In this document: piece after piece, positions 46,542 through 54,332 of the stretch
How the letters are laid out: the number at the start of each line of letters is the position of its first letter
How positions within the stretch are numbered: the first letter of the stretch is position 1
Source of the DNA: Elusimicrobia bacterium CG_4_9_14_3_um_filter_62_55
Lineage (GTDB): Bacteria > Elusimicrobiota > Elusimicrobia > UBA1565
Assembly: GCA_002790095.1 (NCBI GenBank)
Contig: PFUL01000024.1
Span: forward strand, 1 to 64,000
Direction: 5' to 3'
Length of the DNA stretch: 64,000 nt
The notes under the pieces: generated by a model
The model's database searches: none
What the model was told of the DNA's origin: nothing
The model's input: only the letters and a program-made list of their open reading frames with translations
Made by a program: the position numbers and the translations under genes

Positions 46542-46685
46542 ATGGATTGCCCCGAATGCGGCGCCCCGCTTTATCCGAAGCCGAATAGGCCGTGGCGGCA
46601 TAGACGACGTTCATCAAGACGAGCACGAATGGGATCAATGCGTCGGATAGACCCTGACATGAGCCCATCCCCAGGATATTCTAGA
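46542..46685 (+). CDS. Possible small ORF with zinc-ribbon-like N-terminus
   Basis: The 47-codon ORF begins MDCPECGAPLYPKPN, a CPxCG knuckle with only one cysteine pair. It then degenerates into an arginine-rich stretch (HRRRSSRRARMG). It could be a cut-down remnant of a longer protein or a chance ORF. No good ribosome site is seen. I list it only because it falls in a 342-base stretch without other genes (46367-46708). Confidence 0.25.
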
Positions 46686-46708
46686 TAAGTATCGATTTAG
46701 CTACTTAT
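46685..46708. promoter_or_regulatory. Inverted repeat at the AbiE antitoxin start (candidate operator)
   Basis: ATAAGTA (46685-46691) and TACTTAT (46702-46708) form a perfect seven-bp inverted repeat ending right at the antitoxin ATG. AbiEi antitoxins are known to bind inverted repeats in their own promoter. Confidence 0.5.
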
Positions 46709-46954
46709 ATGAAATGGGCCGAAACGCATAAAAAGCTAGCCGCCTCGGGACTGCGCGCGTTCACCGACCGGGAATTCCGGGCGGTGACGGGCTCGACGCC
46801 CGTCTCGGCCAAGTTCCTGCTCATCCGCTATACGAAGAGCGGGCTCCTGCGGCGCCTCCGGCGCGGCCTGTACGCCGTAGAGGGGGAACTGCCGTCCCAA
46901 TGGGTCTTGTCGAACCGGCTCTACAAGATCCCAAATCACCGAATTCTCCGCTAA
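46709..46954 (+). pseudogene. Truncated AbiEi-type antitoxin
   Basis: The 81-codon frame encodes a winged-helix antitoxin head: FTDREFRAVTG, LLIRYTKSGLLRRLRRGLYAV and SNRLYKI. In full AbiEi proteins this is followed by a long domain of about 100 residues (typically PSYISFESALSYYG after the LYK). Here the frame turns to PNHRILR and stops. The loss exactly after the conserved LYK suggests an internal deletion. Start ATG 46709 is right after a candidate operator. The DNA-binding head might still repress. Confidence 0.6.
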
Positions 46955-46979
46955 CTGGCAGACCCAGGAGCTGAGCGTC

Positions 46980-47642
46980 GTGCGCGAGTACGTCCAGCAC
47001 GTTCTGCTGGACATCCTCTTTCAGATTAAAGGCGTCGACGCCAAGCCGGCCTTTAAAGGAGGCACGGCTCTGCGCCTGCTGCGCAACAGCCCGCGGTTCT
47101 CGGAGGACCTCGACTTCACCGGCTGGGTCAAGCCCTACCACGTGGGGGAATGGCTCAAGCAGACCGCCAAGGAAGCCTCGCGGCACGGGCTGGATTTCAA
47201 GATGCTGGAATCCAACGAGACGTCCGGCGGATGGTTCGCGCTCATGGACACGCAGGTCTACGACTGGCCGGCGCGCATCGAGTGGAACGTCTCCCTGCGC
47301 GCCTCCGGCAAGGCCGCGCCCCATGAGACGACGCTCGTGACGTCCCCGCTGTGGACGTCCTACTCATTGACCTCGCTGGCGACGGACGAGATGGTTTCGG
47401 AGAAGATCCAGGCTCTGCTTCGCCGCAAGGAGCCGCGAGACTTCTACGACCTCTACTTTCTCATGCGCGCGCGTCTCGGCATCAAGAAGATCGTCGGCGC
47501 CAAGCCGGATTTGCTGCGCGAGACCGCCAAGCTCAACGTCAAAGAGGTCGAGAGAGAGCTAAAAGAGTTCCTGCCCCGCAGCCAGTTAGCCATCGCCAAG
47601 CAGCTGCGCGACGCCCTGACGCGGGAGCTTGAGCGCCTCTAA
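46980..47642 (+). CDS. AbiEii-type nucleotidyltransferase toxin, possibly without native start
   Basis: The 220-aa frame has the AbiEii/MenT core: FKGGTALRLLRNSPRFSEDLDF, with GG...T and D-x-D for nucleotide and metal binding. Typical later segments DEMVSEKIQALLRRKEPRDFYDLYFL also appear. AbiEii toxins modify tRNA or otherwise block growth. Upstream codons in the same frame (TEFSANWQTQELSVVREYVQ) look like the true N-terminus but lack ATG/GTG; the GTG at 46980 lies inside it. The deletion that removed most of the antitoxin seems to have removed the toxin start too. It could be active, weakly translated or dead. Confidence 0.7.
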   Translation: MREYVQHVLLDILFQIKGVDAKPAFKGGTALRLLRNSPRFSEDLDFTGWVKPYHVGEWLKQTAKEASRHGLDFKMLESNETSGGWFALMDTQVYDWPARIEWNVSLRASGKAAPHETTLVTSPLWTSYSLTSLATDEMVSEKIQALLRRKEPRDFYDLYFLMRARLGIKKIVGAKPDLLRETAKLNVKEVERELKEFLPRSQLAIAKQLRDALTRELERL

Positions 47643-47722
47643 GGCGGTCCGCGCAGCATTGCAAATAGCCGCTCGATTTTCCACCATAGGGGCCGGAGTT
47701 TCAAGCGTCAGGAGATGCCCCT

Positions 47723-48328
47723 ATGGCCCTCAAGTTCGTCTTCACCGTCGTCGGAGCGTGCGTTTTCACCGAGATCGTCGGCTACTTCATCCACATCCTG
47801 CTCCACTCCAATAAAATCGAGTTTCTGTCGAAGAACCACATGATCCATCACCTGAAGGTGTATCAGCCCAAACGCGGAATGCGCTCGGCCGATTATCTCG
47901 TTTCGACTTACGGCCGCGCCCAAGTCGACGGCGTCGGGCTCGAATGGCTGGGTCCCATCGCGCTGATTCTCGCGGCCTTCTTCGGCGCGGCCTACGCCTT
48001 CGGGATGCCGCTTGTGCTTCAAGCGGTTTTCGTCGTCGCCGCGCTGCTCTGGGGACGCTTCATCTTCGGCGTCATGCACGACGCCATGCACTTGGAATCC
48101 TTCTGGATGGCGAAGAACCCGCTCACCCGGCCGTGGTTTCTCCACGTGCGCAAGCTCCACGACATCCATCATCTCTCGATCGAAGACGACGGACGCATGA
48201 CGACGAATTTCGGCATCTGCTTCTTCTTTATGGACCGCCTCTTCGGTTCGCTGAAAACGAAAATGAGTTCGTTCAACGAGAAGGGGTATAAGACCGCGCT
48301 CGAACGCTACGCCTACATCAACGCTTAA
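47723..48328 (+). CDS. Fatty-acid-hydroxylase/sterol-desaturase superfamily membrane protein
   Basis: The 201-aa protein has hydrophobic segments and the histidine clusters of the membrane diiron superfamily: HILLH (24-28), HMIHH (39-43), HDAMH and HDIHH. In this family such clusters coordinate two irons that hydroxylate or desaturate lipids. AGGAG with an eight-base gap precedes the ATG. It is small compared with sterol desaturases and near the length of carotenoid or sphingolipid hydroxylases, so substrate is uncertain. Its 3' end overlaps the convergent small membrane-protein gene by 11 bp. Confidence 0.8.
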   Translation: MALKFVFTVVGACVFTEIVGYFIHILLHSNKIEFLSKNHMIHHLKVYQPKRGMRSADYLVSTYGRAQVDGVGLEWLGPIALILAAFFGAAYAFGMPLVLQAVFVVAALLWGRFIFGVMHDAMHLESFWMAKNPLTRPWFLHVRKLHDIHHLSIEDDGRMTTNFGICFFFMDRLFGSLKTKMSSFNEKGYKTALERYAYINA

Positions 48329-48566
48329 GCGAGATTGCCAGCGCCAGGCACGCGATCGCCAACGAAGCGTACGCGGCCCATTTCGCGAAGACCAGTTCCC
48401 GCTCGAGCGCCCAAAAATTTTCAAGGATGCGCTCCTCGAAGTGCTTGAGCTCCTTTTCGATCGCCGCGACCTTCTCCGGGTCGCCGCCTTTTTTGACTAG
48501 TTCGCCCAGGAGCGGACCGAGCGTCGCCGCGAGCCCGATGACGGTTTTTACGGCGGCGGGATTCAT
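48318..48566 (-). CDS. Small coiled-coil membrane protein
   Basis: The ATG at 48566 overlaps the upstream stop (ATGA); the track start at 48605 is earlier. The 82-aa protein has TVIGLAATLGPLLGELVKKGG, a charged coiled-coil stretch (EKVAAIEKELKHFEERILENFWALERELV), and a C-terminal hydrophobic helix (AAYASLAIACLALAISL). It looks like a tail-anchored small membrane protein of unknown role, transcribed with the NUC-like gene. Confidence 0.6.
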   Translation of the reverse strand: MNPAAVKTVIGLAATLGPLLGELVKKGGDPEKVAAIEKELKHFEERILENFWALERELVFAKWAAYASLAIACLALAISLKR

Positions 48567-49372
48567 CCCCGCGCTCCGAACGTCCTCATAATGGCGCTCG
48601 AGCAATCGCTGCGCTTCTCATCGGTCTCGAAGCATTTCGTGAACGCTTCGCGCGCGCCCGACATATCCCCGTCCTTCATCAGCCGCTGACCTTCGACCCA
48701 GGACCGGTGCGCGGCCCACTGCGACTCGCTCATATCGACGGGCTTTTGCGTCTCGAGCTTGGGGGTCACGACCGGTTCGGGAAGCGGGGGCTTCGCAGGC
48801 GGAGGCGGGGGGGGAGGCGGCTCGGGAGGAGGCGCCGCCGCCGCGCCCCAAAACGCGGACGCCCGTCCGGCCTCCAACGGGCCCTCTTGTCCGTCGGGCA
48901 ATTCCGCCAGAAAGTCGAGACCCGTCGCCGCCTCGATGGCGTCGATCGTCGTGATGTGCGCAGCGGCAATCATCGGCGCGCTTGCGGAAGCCATCACCGC
49001 GATAGCATCAAGAGACCCGTTGGGAGCGACGGAGATCGCGAACGCCCACACGGTTTCGGGTTCGGCCGCGCCGCCTTTCCATCGGATCGTCGTCGAACCC
49101 CGCGAGCGGTCGAACGCGGGACCCTCGTAGACCTGCAGCGCGCCTTTCGCGTCGACCCAGGCGGCCACCGCGCGTCCGAGCGCGGTTCCCGACGCGGCGT
49201 AAACCCCCGGGAGCGTCCCTTCGGAGGCGCGATAGCCGACCCAGCGCGCAATCCCAAGCCAGGAGTCCGGGCAAGAGACGACCGCGCCCGCGTCGATCTT
49301 GTCCGCGCACGACGGAAAGGCCCCAACCGAAGCGGGCAGCAGCAGGAAAATCAGCGCGCCGACGCGCACCAT
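48563..49372 (-). CDS. Exported protein with degenerate DNA/RNA-nonspecific-endonuclease-like C-terminus
   Basis: The 269-aa protein starts at the ATG at 49372 with the signal VRVGALIFLLLPASVGAF. Residues about 120-180 (AHITTIDAIEAATGLDFLAELPDGQE) closely match the C-terminal signature of NUC1-type nucleases, and YEGPAF / FAISVAPNG fit preceding strands. The catalytic DRGH motif is missing, so it is likely catalytically dead or a divergent relative. A proline-rich linker (PPPEPPPPPPPPAKPP) follows, and a short helical C-terminus (QRLMKDGDMSGAREAFTKCF) recalls a TPR. It is coupled to the next gene by ATGA and overlaps the upstream lipoprotein by 22 bases. Confidence 0.5.
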   Translation of the reverse strand: MVRVGALIFLLLPASVGAFPSCADKIDAGAVVSCPDSWLGIARWVGYRASEGTLPGVYAASGTALGRAVAAWVDAKGALQVYEGPAFDRSRGSTTIRWKGGAAEPETVWAFAISVAPNGSLDAIAVMASASAPMIAAAHITTIDAIEAATGLDFLAELPDGQEGPLEAGRASAFWGAAAAPPPEPPPPPPPPAKPPLPEPVVTPKLETQKPVDMSESQWAAHRSWVEGQRLMKDGDMSGAREAFTKCFETDEKRSDCSSAIMRTFGARG

Positions 49373-49650
49373 CTCAGACTCCCCGCGCAGCCCTTCGACC
49401 ACACGCGCTGTCCCTTCGGGCACCGGTCCGCTTCCGGCGGCAGGGGCTCATAGCCGAGACGTTCCATCCGCCGCACGGATTCTATGCAGCAATTCATTTC
49501 CTCGGCGTTTTTCGTCGCAGAACACTCGTTTTCGATCAACTCCCGGTAAAACGTCTCCGGGTGAGCCCCCGGAGGGGATCCCGATGCCGGCGCGTGCGCC
49601 CGACAGGAGCAAACGAACACCGCGGCCAAAACGAGAAAAGACGCTCTCAT
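49351..49650 (-). CDS. Small cysteine-rich lipoprotein
   Basis: The 99-aa protein has a lipoprotein signal (MRASFLVLAAVFVCSC) and a short mature part rich in Cys (NECSATKNAEEMNCC, DRCPKG, SKGCAG, RWC), probably disulfide-bonded. It leads a minus-strand set of three overlapping genes. No family is recognised. A weak hairpin (AACCCG/CGGGTT) lies just upstream. Confidence 0.6.
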   Translation of the reverse strand: MRASFLVLAAVFVCSCRAHAPASGSPPGAHPETFYRELIENECSATKNAEEMNCCIESVRRMERLGYEPLPPEADRCPKGQRVWSKGCAGSLRWCASAR

Positions 49651-49690
49651 CGCCGTTAGAATAACCCGAATAGCGGGTTTCGGCCAGCCC

Positions 49691-49699
49691 TGTTATACT
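49691..49699 (+). promoter_or_regulatory. Extended -10 promoter before a 29-codon ORF, leaderless
   Basis: TGTTATACT, eight bases, then the ATG at 49708. The same extended box occurs before the LamG gene. Confidence 0.5.
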
Positions 49700-49707
49700 G
49701 GGTGCGC

Positions 49708-49797
49708 ATGAGCCTCCCGATTCTCTTCATCCCCGGACTTTATTTGGACGACCCGGAAGCCTTCCGGGCCGCCGTGAAAGGCTTCTTTTCCCTGTAA
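49708..49797 (+). CDS. Possible small ORF (29 codons) with leaderless promoter
   Basis: The 29-codon ORF reads MSLPILFIPGLYLDDPEAFR then AAVKGFFSL. It is not in the ORF track. The composition (hydrophobic start, FIPGLYLDD turn) looks protein-like rather than random. It could be a cut-off start of a hydrolase-like gene or a small peptide. It ends 46 bases before the SpoIID gene. The ORF track's 49693-49875 minus entry is its shadow. Confidence 0.35.
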   Translation: MSLPILFIPGLYLDDPEAFRAAVKGFFSL

Positions 49798-49830
49798 CAC
49801 AAAATTATTCCAGCCGTAACAGCCCCCGGC

Positions 49831-49836
49831 TACACT
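49831..49836 (+). promoter_or_regulatory. -10 box of the SpoIID-type gene, leaderless
   Basis: TACACT lies seven bases before the ATG at 49844, with TTCCAG as a poor -35. GTAACA seven bases upstream of GCTACACTC repeats the arrangement seen before the kelch gene. Confidence 0.45.
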
Positions 49837-49843
49837 CACGGCT

Positions 49844-51952
49844 ATGGGGAAGTTGATCCGCGCGGCGCTGCGCATCGGTGGAGCGACCGTTCTCGTATGC
49901 GCCCTCGTCGCCGTTTCCGATCAGATTCTCGCTCCGGCCCAGCCGAGTTCCGAATCCGCCGCGAACGACCTGCTCGCCGGGCATTCGTTTTATTACGCGG
50001 GACAGCCGAGACGCGCGCTGGAAGCCTACCGCAGCGCGATCGCGCGCGATCCCAAGCGCCTCTCCGCCTGGCTCAACGGAGCCGTGGTCTGGGCGGAACT
50101 CGGCGAACTCGCCGAAGCTTCCGCATGGTACCGGAACGCTCTGGCGCTGAATCCCGAATCCGCCCGGATCGCGACCGCTCTCGCGGAAGTCGAACTCCAC
50201 CGCGGACAGTTCGACGCGGCGGAAAAGGCCGTCGACCACGCGCTCGATCTCGACCCGAAGTCCGCTTACGCCTGGATCGCGCGGGGCGGCATCCGGCTGG
50301 CATCGGGACGCGTCTCGGACGCCGTCGAACCCCTCACCACGGCGGCAATGCTGCAGCCGTCGATGACTCTCGCGCACTACCTCCGCGGACGCGCCCTCGA
50401 GCTCTCCGGGAACGCCCAAGACGCGGGTGACGCGTTCGCCGCGGCCTCCGTGCGGGATTCCTACTTTACCAGCGCGCGATTGGGACTCGCGGAATCCTTG
50501 ATGCGCCAGCGGCGGTACGAGGAAGCCCGCGAACAGGTCGGGAAGCTCAAGTCCGCCGCGCCCGTCAACGGCACGATTTTGAAACTCGCCCGCGCGCTGG
50601 AAAGGAACATGCGCCGGGACCGGGGCGTGCGCCCGGCGCGCCAATCGCCAAAACCCCCGCGCGCCCCCGACGGCCCGCGAGAGGGCGTTTCGGCCCCTAA
50701 TGCCGCCGTCCCGATCCTTCGCGTCGGGATCGGCACCTCGGGAATGGGAAAGCCGATTCCCTGGTCCGCGGTTCGCTTCTCCGCCGGATCGACCGTCGAA
50801 ATCCGCGATTCGGCCGGAAAGATGCTCGCGACGGCGCGGCGCACGGAAAACTGGGAACTCCGGATCGCGAAGGGGAAATACGGGCGCTACCTGGAATTGC
50901 TCGATGACAAGGGCTTCGCGCTCGCGCGCTCGCGCCTTCCGATTCTCTTGTCCTCGCGAGAGCGCGACTGGATCTGGATCCGCGAGCCCGGAAGCGTTCA
51001 CGGGCTTAGCCGGCGCCTGCGCGGAATGATCGAGGTCTCCGTTCTCGGAAACGGTCTCGGCGTCGTCAACGCGGTCGATTTGGAAAGCTACACGCACGGA
51101 GTGCTGACTGCGGAAATGCCGATCAATTCTCCGAAAGAAGCCCTGAAGGCTCAGGCCGTGATCGCTCGGACGCATGCCCTGTTCATCACCAACGTCCAGA
51201 AGAAGCACCGGCCCCAGGGCTACCACCTCTGCGACGGCCAGCATTGTCAGGTGTACCGCGGCGTCCAGGCGGAAACGAACCGATCCCGCCGCGTTGTGAA
51301 CGAAACCCGCGGCAGAGTCGTCTCTTACCAAGGCAGGGTCGCCAACGTTCTCTACTCCTCCAATTGCGGCGGACATACGCAAAGCTCCGGGGAAATCAGG
51401 GGTTGGGGGGAGGTCCCGTATTTTCGCGGAACCACGGATGGAGGGGAAAATCAGGAAATCCCTTATTCCCCCTGGCAGCTGCGGCAGTTTCTCCGGGAAC
51501 CCGCCCAAGGGTACTGCGCCGCATCCGGATTCGTCCATAACGGCCACTCGCGCTGGAGTCGCGTCGTCTCGGCCTCGGAACTCGAAGCCCGGCTCGATCG
51601 GCATCTCGGCATCGGCAAACTGAAGGGAGTCGTCTCTCTCAAGCGCTCGCGCTCCGGTCATCTCAACTCCATTCTCGTCATAGGATCGAAGCGAAGCCGG
51701 ATCGTGGACTCCGAAATTCGGATTCGGAGTCTCTTCGGAATCGGATCCCAGCGCAGCGCGCTCTTTGTCTTCGACACGGTCCGTCAACCGGACGGCACGC
51801 CCCGGGAATTCATTTTCTACGGGGGAGGATGGGGACACGGGGTCGGTCTCTGCCAGTCCGGGGCGATGGGACGGGCGGAACGCGGGCACTCCTACGCCGA
51901 AATCCTCCAGGCGTACTACAGCGGCATCGAGATCGGAAATTTGAGATACTGA
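49844..51952 (+). CDS. TPR protein with C-terminal SpoIID/LytB domain
   Basis: The 702-aa protein starts with a signal or anchor (RIGGATVLVCALVAVSDQI). Residues about 40-270 form six or so TPR-like helix pairs (YYAGQPRRALEAYRSAIARDP, ARGEL-type repeats). A SpoIID domain covers about 393-700: DLESYTHGVLTAEMPINSPKEALKAQAVIARTHAL, CQVYRG, VLYSSNCGGHTQSSGEI and the C-terminal FIFYGGGWGHGVGLCQSGAMG. SpoIID proteins are peptidoglycan lytic transglycosylases or scaffolds that act on denuded glycan. Here the cell is not an endospore former as far as I can tell, so a role in wall remodelling is likelier. The fusion with TPRs is notable. Confidence 0.88.
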   Translation: MGKLIRAALRIGGATVLVCALVAVSDQILAPAQPSSESAANDLLAGHSFYYAGQPRRALEAYRSAIARDPKRLSAWLNGAVVWAELGELAEASAWYRNALALNPESARIATALAEVELHRGQFDAAEKAVDHALDLDPKSAYAWIARGGIRLASGRVSDAVEPLTTAAMLQPSMTLAHYLRGRALELSGNAQDAGDAFAAASVRDSYFTSARLGLAESLMRQRRYEEAREQVGKLKSAAPVNGTILKLARALERNMRRDRGVRPARQSPKPPRAPDGPREGVSAPNAAVPILRVGIGTSGMGKPIPWSAVRFSAGSTVEIRDSAGKMLATARRTENWELRIAKGKYGRYLELLDDKGFALARSRLPILLSSRERDWIWIREPGSVHGLSRRLRGMIEVSVLGNGLGVVNAVDLESYTHGVLTAEMPINSPKEALKAQAVIARTHALFITNVQKKHRPQGYHLCDGQHCQVYRGVQAETNRSRRVVNETRGRVVSYQGRVANVLYSSNCGGHTQSSGEIRGWGEVPYFRGTTDGGENQEIPYSPWQLRQFLREPAQGYCAASGFVHNGHSRWSRVVSASELEARLDRHLGIGKLKGVVSLKRSRSGHLNSILVIGSKRSRIVDSEIRIRSLFGIGSQRSALFVFDTVRQPDGTPREFIFYGGGWGHGVGLCQSGAMGRAERGHSYAEILQAYYSGIEIGNLRY

Positions 51953-51955
51953 CCT

Positions 51956-52597
51956 ATGCGAAGAATCGTCTCTTTAGTCGCCTGCCTCAGCATCCTCGCG
52001 GGATGCCGCGGAACGCGTCCCGCCTACTATGGAAAGGCCCAACTCGGCTTCGGCGCCATTTTGGTCGGAGCACGGATCATCACTCCCAACGGCGAATCCA
52101 ATGTAGGATTGATGGAAATGAATTTCGAATCGGACAACGAACGCTATCGCATCCGCTTCATGCCGGAGGAGACGTCCTTGCTCCGCATCGAGCCGGACGT
52201 CTACAGACTCTATCCGACGCGAACCCCTTTCGGAAGGGTCGAAGCCCGAATGCGCGTCCGAATCGACGGGCGAACCTACCGGGTTCCCTTTCCGCGCTCG
52301 GTCCTGCGCCTGCGTCCGTTCGAAGTCCCTCCGACCAAGCTGCTCCCGGTCGGAATTCTTGAGGCCCGACTGCTTCCGATTGAGCGGGGAAAGCGGCCGA
52401 TCATTCAGGTCCGCCTCGACGACAGCGTTTCCGCCCGCCGAAAACTTCTCGAATCCGTGATCGACAAGCAGATGAATCCGAAAACGGAGCCGAACATCCG
52501 CGACTCGACGATCACCTGGACCCGAGCCTTGGAACAGGCGCTGATCCGCCTGCAGGGTGAGGAAGAAGAGAAACGGCGTTATAAACCCGGACGATGA
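51956..52597 (+). CDS. Hypothetical lipoprotein
   Basis: The 213-aa protein has the lipoprotein signal MRRIVSLVACLSILAGC. The mature part is beta-rich (AILVGARIITPNGESNVGLMEMNFES, RYRIRFMPEETSLLRIEP) followed by a charged helical tail (TWTRALEQALIRLQGEEEEKRR). No family recognised. It follows the SpoIID gene by three bases and overlaps the kinase gene by ATGA, so it is in the same transcript. Confidence 0.65.
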   Translation: MRRIVSLVACLSILAGCRGTRPAYYGKAQLGFGAILVGARIITPNGESNVGLMEMNFESDNERYRIRFMPEETSLLRIEPDVYRLYPTRTPFGRVEARMRVRIDGRTYRVPFPRSVLRLRPFEVPPTKLLPVGILEARLLPIERGKRPIIQVRLDDSVSARRKLLESVIDKQMNPKTEPNIRDSTITWTRALEQALIRLQGEEEEKRRYKPGR

Positions 52598-53337
52598 GAA
52601 TTTTAGGTGTCGATCTCGGCGGCAGCCGTCTCCGGGCCATACTGCGCGACGGCGCAAAACGGCCGCGAGCGTTCGCCCGCGCTCGACCCGACCCGCGAAC
52701 GCTTCCGGGAGCGCTGCGCAAACTCTCAGGGTCCCGGCGGCTCGACGGCCTGGTCGTCGGGGCTCGCGGCGTCTGGACCGAATCGGAAAGAGGGGCCCTC
52801 GCGCGTCGGTTGTCTCCGCTCGCGCGCCGCGTGCTGGTCCTATCCGACGTGGAACTCGCCTGGCTCGCGTCGCTTGGGGGCCGGCCGGGAGTCGTCATCA
52901 TCGCCGGCACGGGCTCGATCGCCTACGGAAAAAACGCCGCCGGGAAAGCGGCCCGCGCGGGGGGACTGGGCCCCCTGCTCGGCGACGAAGGATCCGCTTT
53001 TTGGATCGGCCGGGAATGGCTGCGTTCGCGTCCGGACGCCGACGGACGCCGCCTCGCCGCCCGTCCGGACGCGGTTCGCGCGATCGCCGCCCTCGCCCCG
53101 GCGGCGCTCCGCGCCCGCCCCAAGCTCGCCTCGGCGGCCGCGGGGCATTTGGCGGCCCTTGCCGAGCGATGCGCCTTAAGCCTGCGCCTTTCCAGGCGTG
53201 TTCTTATCTGCTGCCACGGCGGCCTATTCGCGCACCGCGGGCTGAAGCGCCGGTTCCTGAGCGCTTTAGGTCCCCGGTTCGAGCCCCGAACGCCGCTCGA
53301 GACGTCAGAGGAGTGCGCCTCCAAATTGCTACCATGA
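52594..53337 (+). CDS. BadF/BadG/BcrA-type sugar-kinase-like ATPase
   Basis: The 247-aa ASKHA-fold protein has GVDLGGSRLRAIL (phosphate 1), VIIAGTGSIAYG (adenosine/phosphate 2) and GGLGPLLGDEGSAFWIG, the pattern of N-acetylglucosamine-kinase-like BadF ATPases. ICCHGGLFAH is the C-terminal adenosine segment. It is shorter than usual (about 300). Likely phosphorylates an amino sugar such as GlcNAc released during wall turnover, which fits the upstream SpoIID protein. The other BadF use, activating 2-hydroxyacyl-CoA dehydratases, is less likely because that Cys-containing form is not seen. Confidence 0.78.
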   Translation: MRILGVDLGGSRLRAILRDGAKRPRAFARARPDPRTLPGALRKLSGSRRLDGLVVGARGVWTESERGALARRLSPLARRVLVLSDVELAWLASLGGRPGVVIIAGTGSIAYGKNAAGKAARAGGLGPLLGDEGSAFWIGREWLRSRPDADGRRLAARPDAVRAIAALAPAALRARPKLASAAAGHLAALAERCALSLRLSRRVLICCHGGLFAHRGLKRRFLSALGPRFEPRTPLETSEECASKLLP

Positions 53338-53344
53338 GTCCGAA

Positions 53345-53794
53345 ATGAAAATTGCCCTCGGAGCCGATCACGCCGGTTTTCCTCTTAAGGAAGTCCTCTC
53401 CCGCCGCTTGGCGGAAGCGGGACACGAAGTACTCGATCAAGGGACCGATTCGACGGCTGCCGTCGATTATCCGGATTTCGCGGCGAAGGTCGCCAGGGCG
53501 GTCGTTTCCAAAACGGCCGAACGCGGGATCGTCGTCTGCGGAAGCGGGGTCGGAGCGACCGTCGCCGCGAACAAAATTCCCGGGGCCCGCGCCGGTCTCT
53601 GTCACGACACTTTTTCGGCGCATCAAGGAGTCGAGGACGACGACGTCAATGTTCTCTGTCTCGGCGCCCGCGTGATCGGAGAGAACCTCGCCTTTGAGAT
53701 CGTCGATGTCTGGCTCGCGGCGCGTTTTTCAAACGCGGAGCGGCATCTCCGGCGCCGCGATAAGGTCATCGCTTTGGAGAAAGGCCATTTCTAA
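53345..53794 (+). CDS. rpiB: Ribose-5-phosphate isomerase B
   Basis: The 149-aa enzyme interconverts ribose-5- and ribulose-5-phosphate. RpiB/LacAB features: MKIALGADHAGFPLKEVL with the Asp-His pair, ERGIVVCGSGVGATVAANKI with the catalytic Cys, and VNVLCLGARVIG. A TTGCTACCAT extended -10 lies nine bases before the ATG. Its 3' end overlaps kdsC. It may supply ribulose-5-phosphate toward arabinose-5-phosphate for Kdo. Confidence 0.95.
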   Translation: MKIALGADHAGFPLKEVLSRRLAEAGHEVLDQGTDSTAAVDYPDFAAKVARAVVSKTAERGIVVCGSGVGATVAANKIPGARAGLCHDTFSAHQGVEDDDVNVLCLGARVIGENLAFEIVDVWLAARFSNAERHLRRRDKVIALEKGHF

Positions 53795-54332
53795 GCGCGC
53801 CCCTCTCACCGCCCGTCTCAAGCGCATTCGCCTCGTCCTGATGGACGTGGACGGCGTGCTTACCGACGGCAAGCTCTATCATTGCTTCGACGGACGGGAT
53901 CGCTTCATCGAACTCAAGGGCGTGGACACGCAAGACGGAATCGCGCTCGCGTGGGCGGTGAAGGCCGGAATCGAGACCGGCATTATCAGCGGGCGCCGCT
54001 CCCGCGGAATCGGCGCCCGCGCCAAGATTCTGAGCATGAAGCACATCGTTCAAGGCACCGTCGAAAAAATCCCGGCCTTCGAGCGCATTCTCAAGAAGAC
54101 GGGACTGACGGCCGATCAGACCGCGTTTATCGGGGACGATTTGACCGACGCGCCGGTGATGCTGCGGGCGGGTTGGGCGGTCGCCCCGGCGAACGCGCGT
54201 CCGGAGGTTAAGCGCATCGCCGACACCGTGACGAAAGCCCGCGGCGGCAGCGGCGCCGTTCGGGAAGCGCTCGAATCTTTGCTGCGCGCCCAAAGTCATT
54301 GGAATCCGATCCTGAAGAGGTACGGGCTATGA
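53787..54332 (+). CDS. kdsC: 3-deoxy-D-manno-octulosonate 8-phosphate phosphatase
   Basis: The HAD phosphatase makes Kdo for lipopolysaccharide. Motif I is LVLMDVDGVLTDGKLY, motif II IISGR, motif III the Lys region and motif IV FIGDDLTDAPVM. The normal start is unclear. The two upstream in-frame ATGs (53694, 53706) would add about 30 unrelated residues read through rpiB. The ATT at 53787, with GGAGAAAGG just upstream, gives (I)SKRAPLTARLKRIRLVL, a family-like N-terminus. I use that start, giving about 181 aa. Confidence 0.9.
   Translation: MSKRAPLTARLKRIRLVLMDVDGVLTDGKLYHCFDGRDRFIELKGVDTQDGIALAWAVKAGIETGIISGRRSRGIGARAKILSMKHIVQGTVEKIPAFERILKKTGLTADQTAFIGDDLTDAPVMLRAGWAVAPANARPEVKRIADTVTKARGGSGAVREALESLLRAQSHWNPILKRYGL

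Noticed and set aside
49805-51889. 694-aa minus-strand ORF
   Set aside because: Antisense shadow of the SpoIID/TPR gene, which has clear family motifs on the plus strand.
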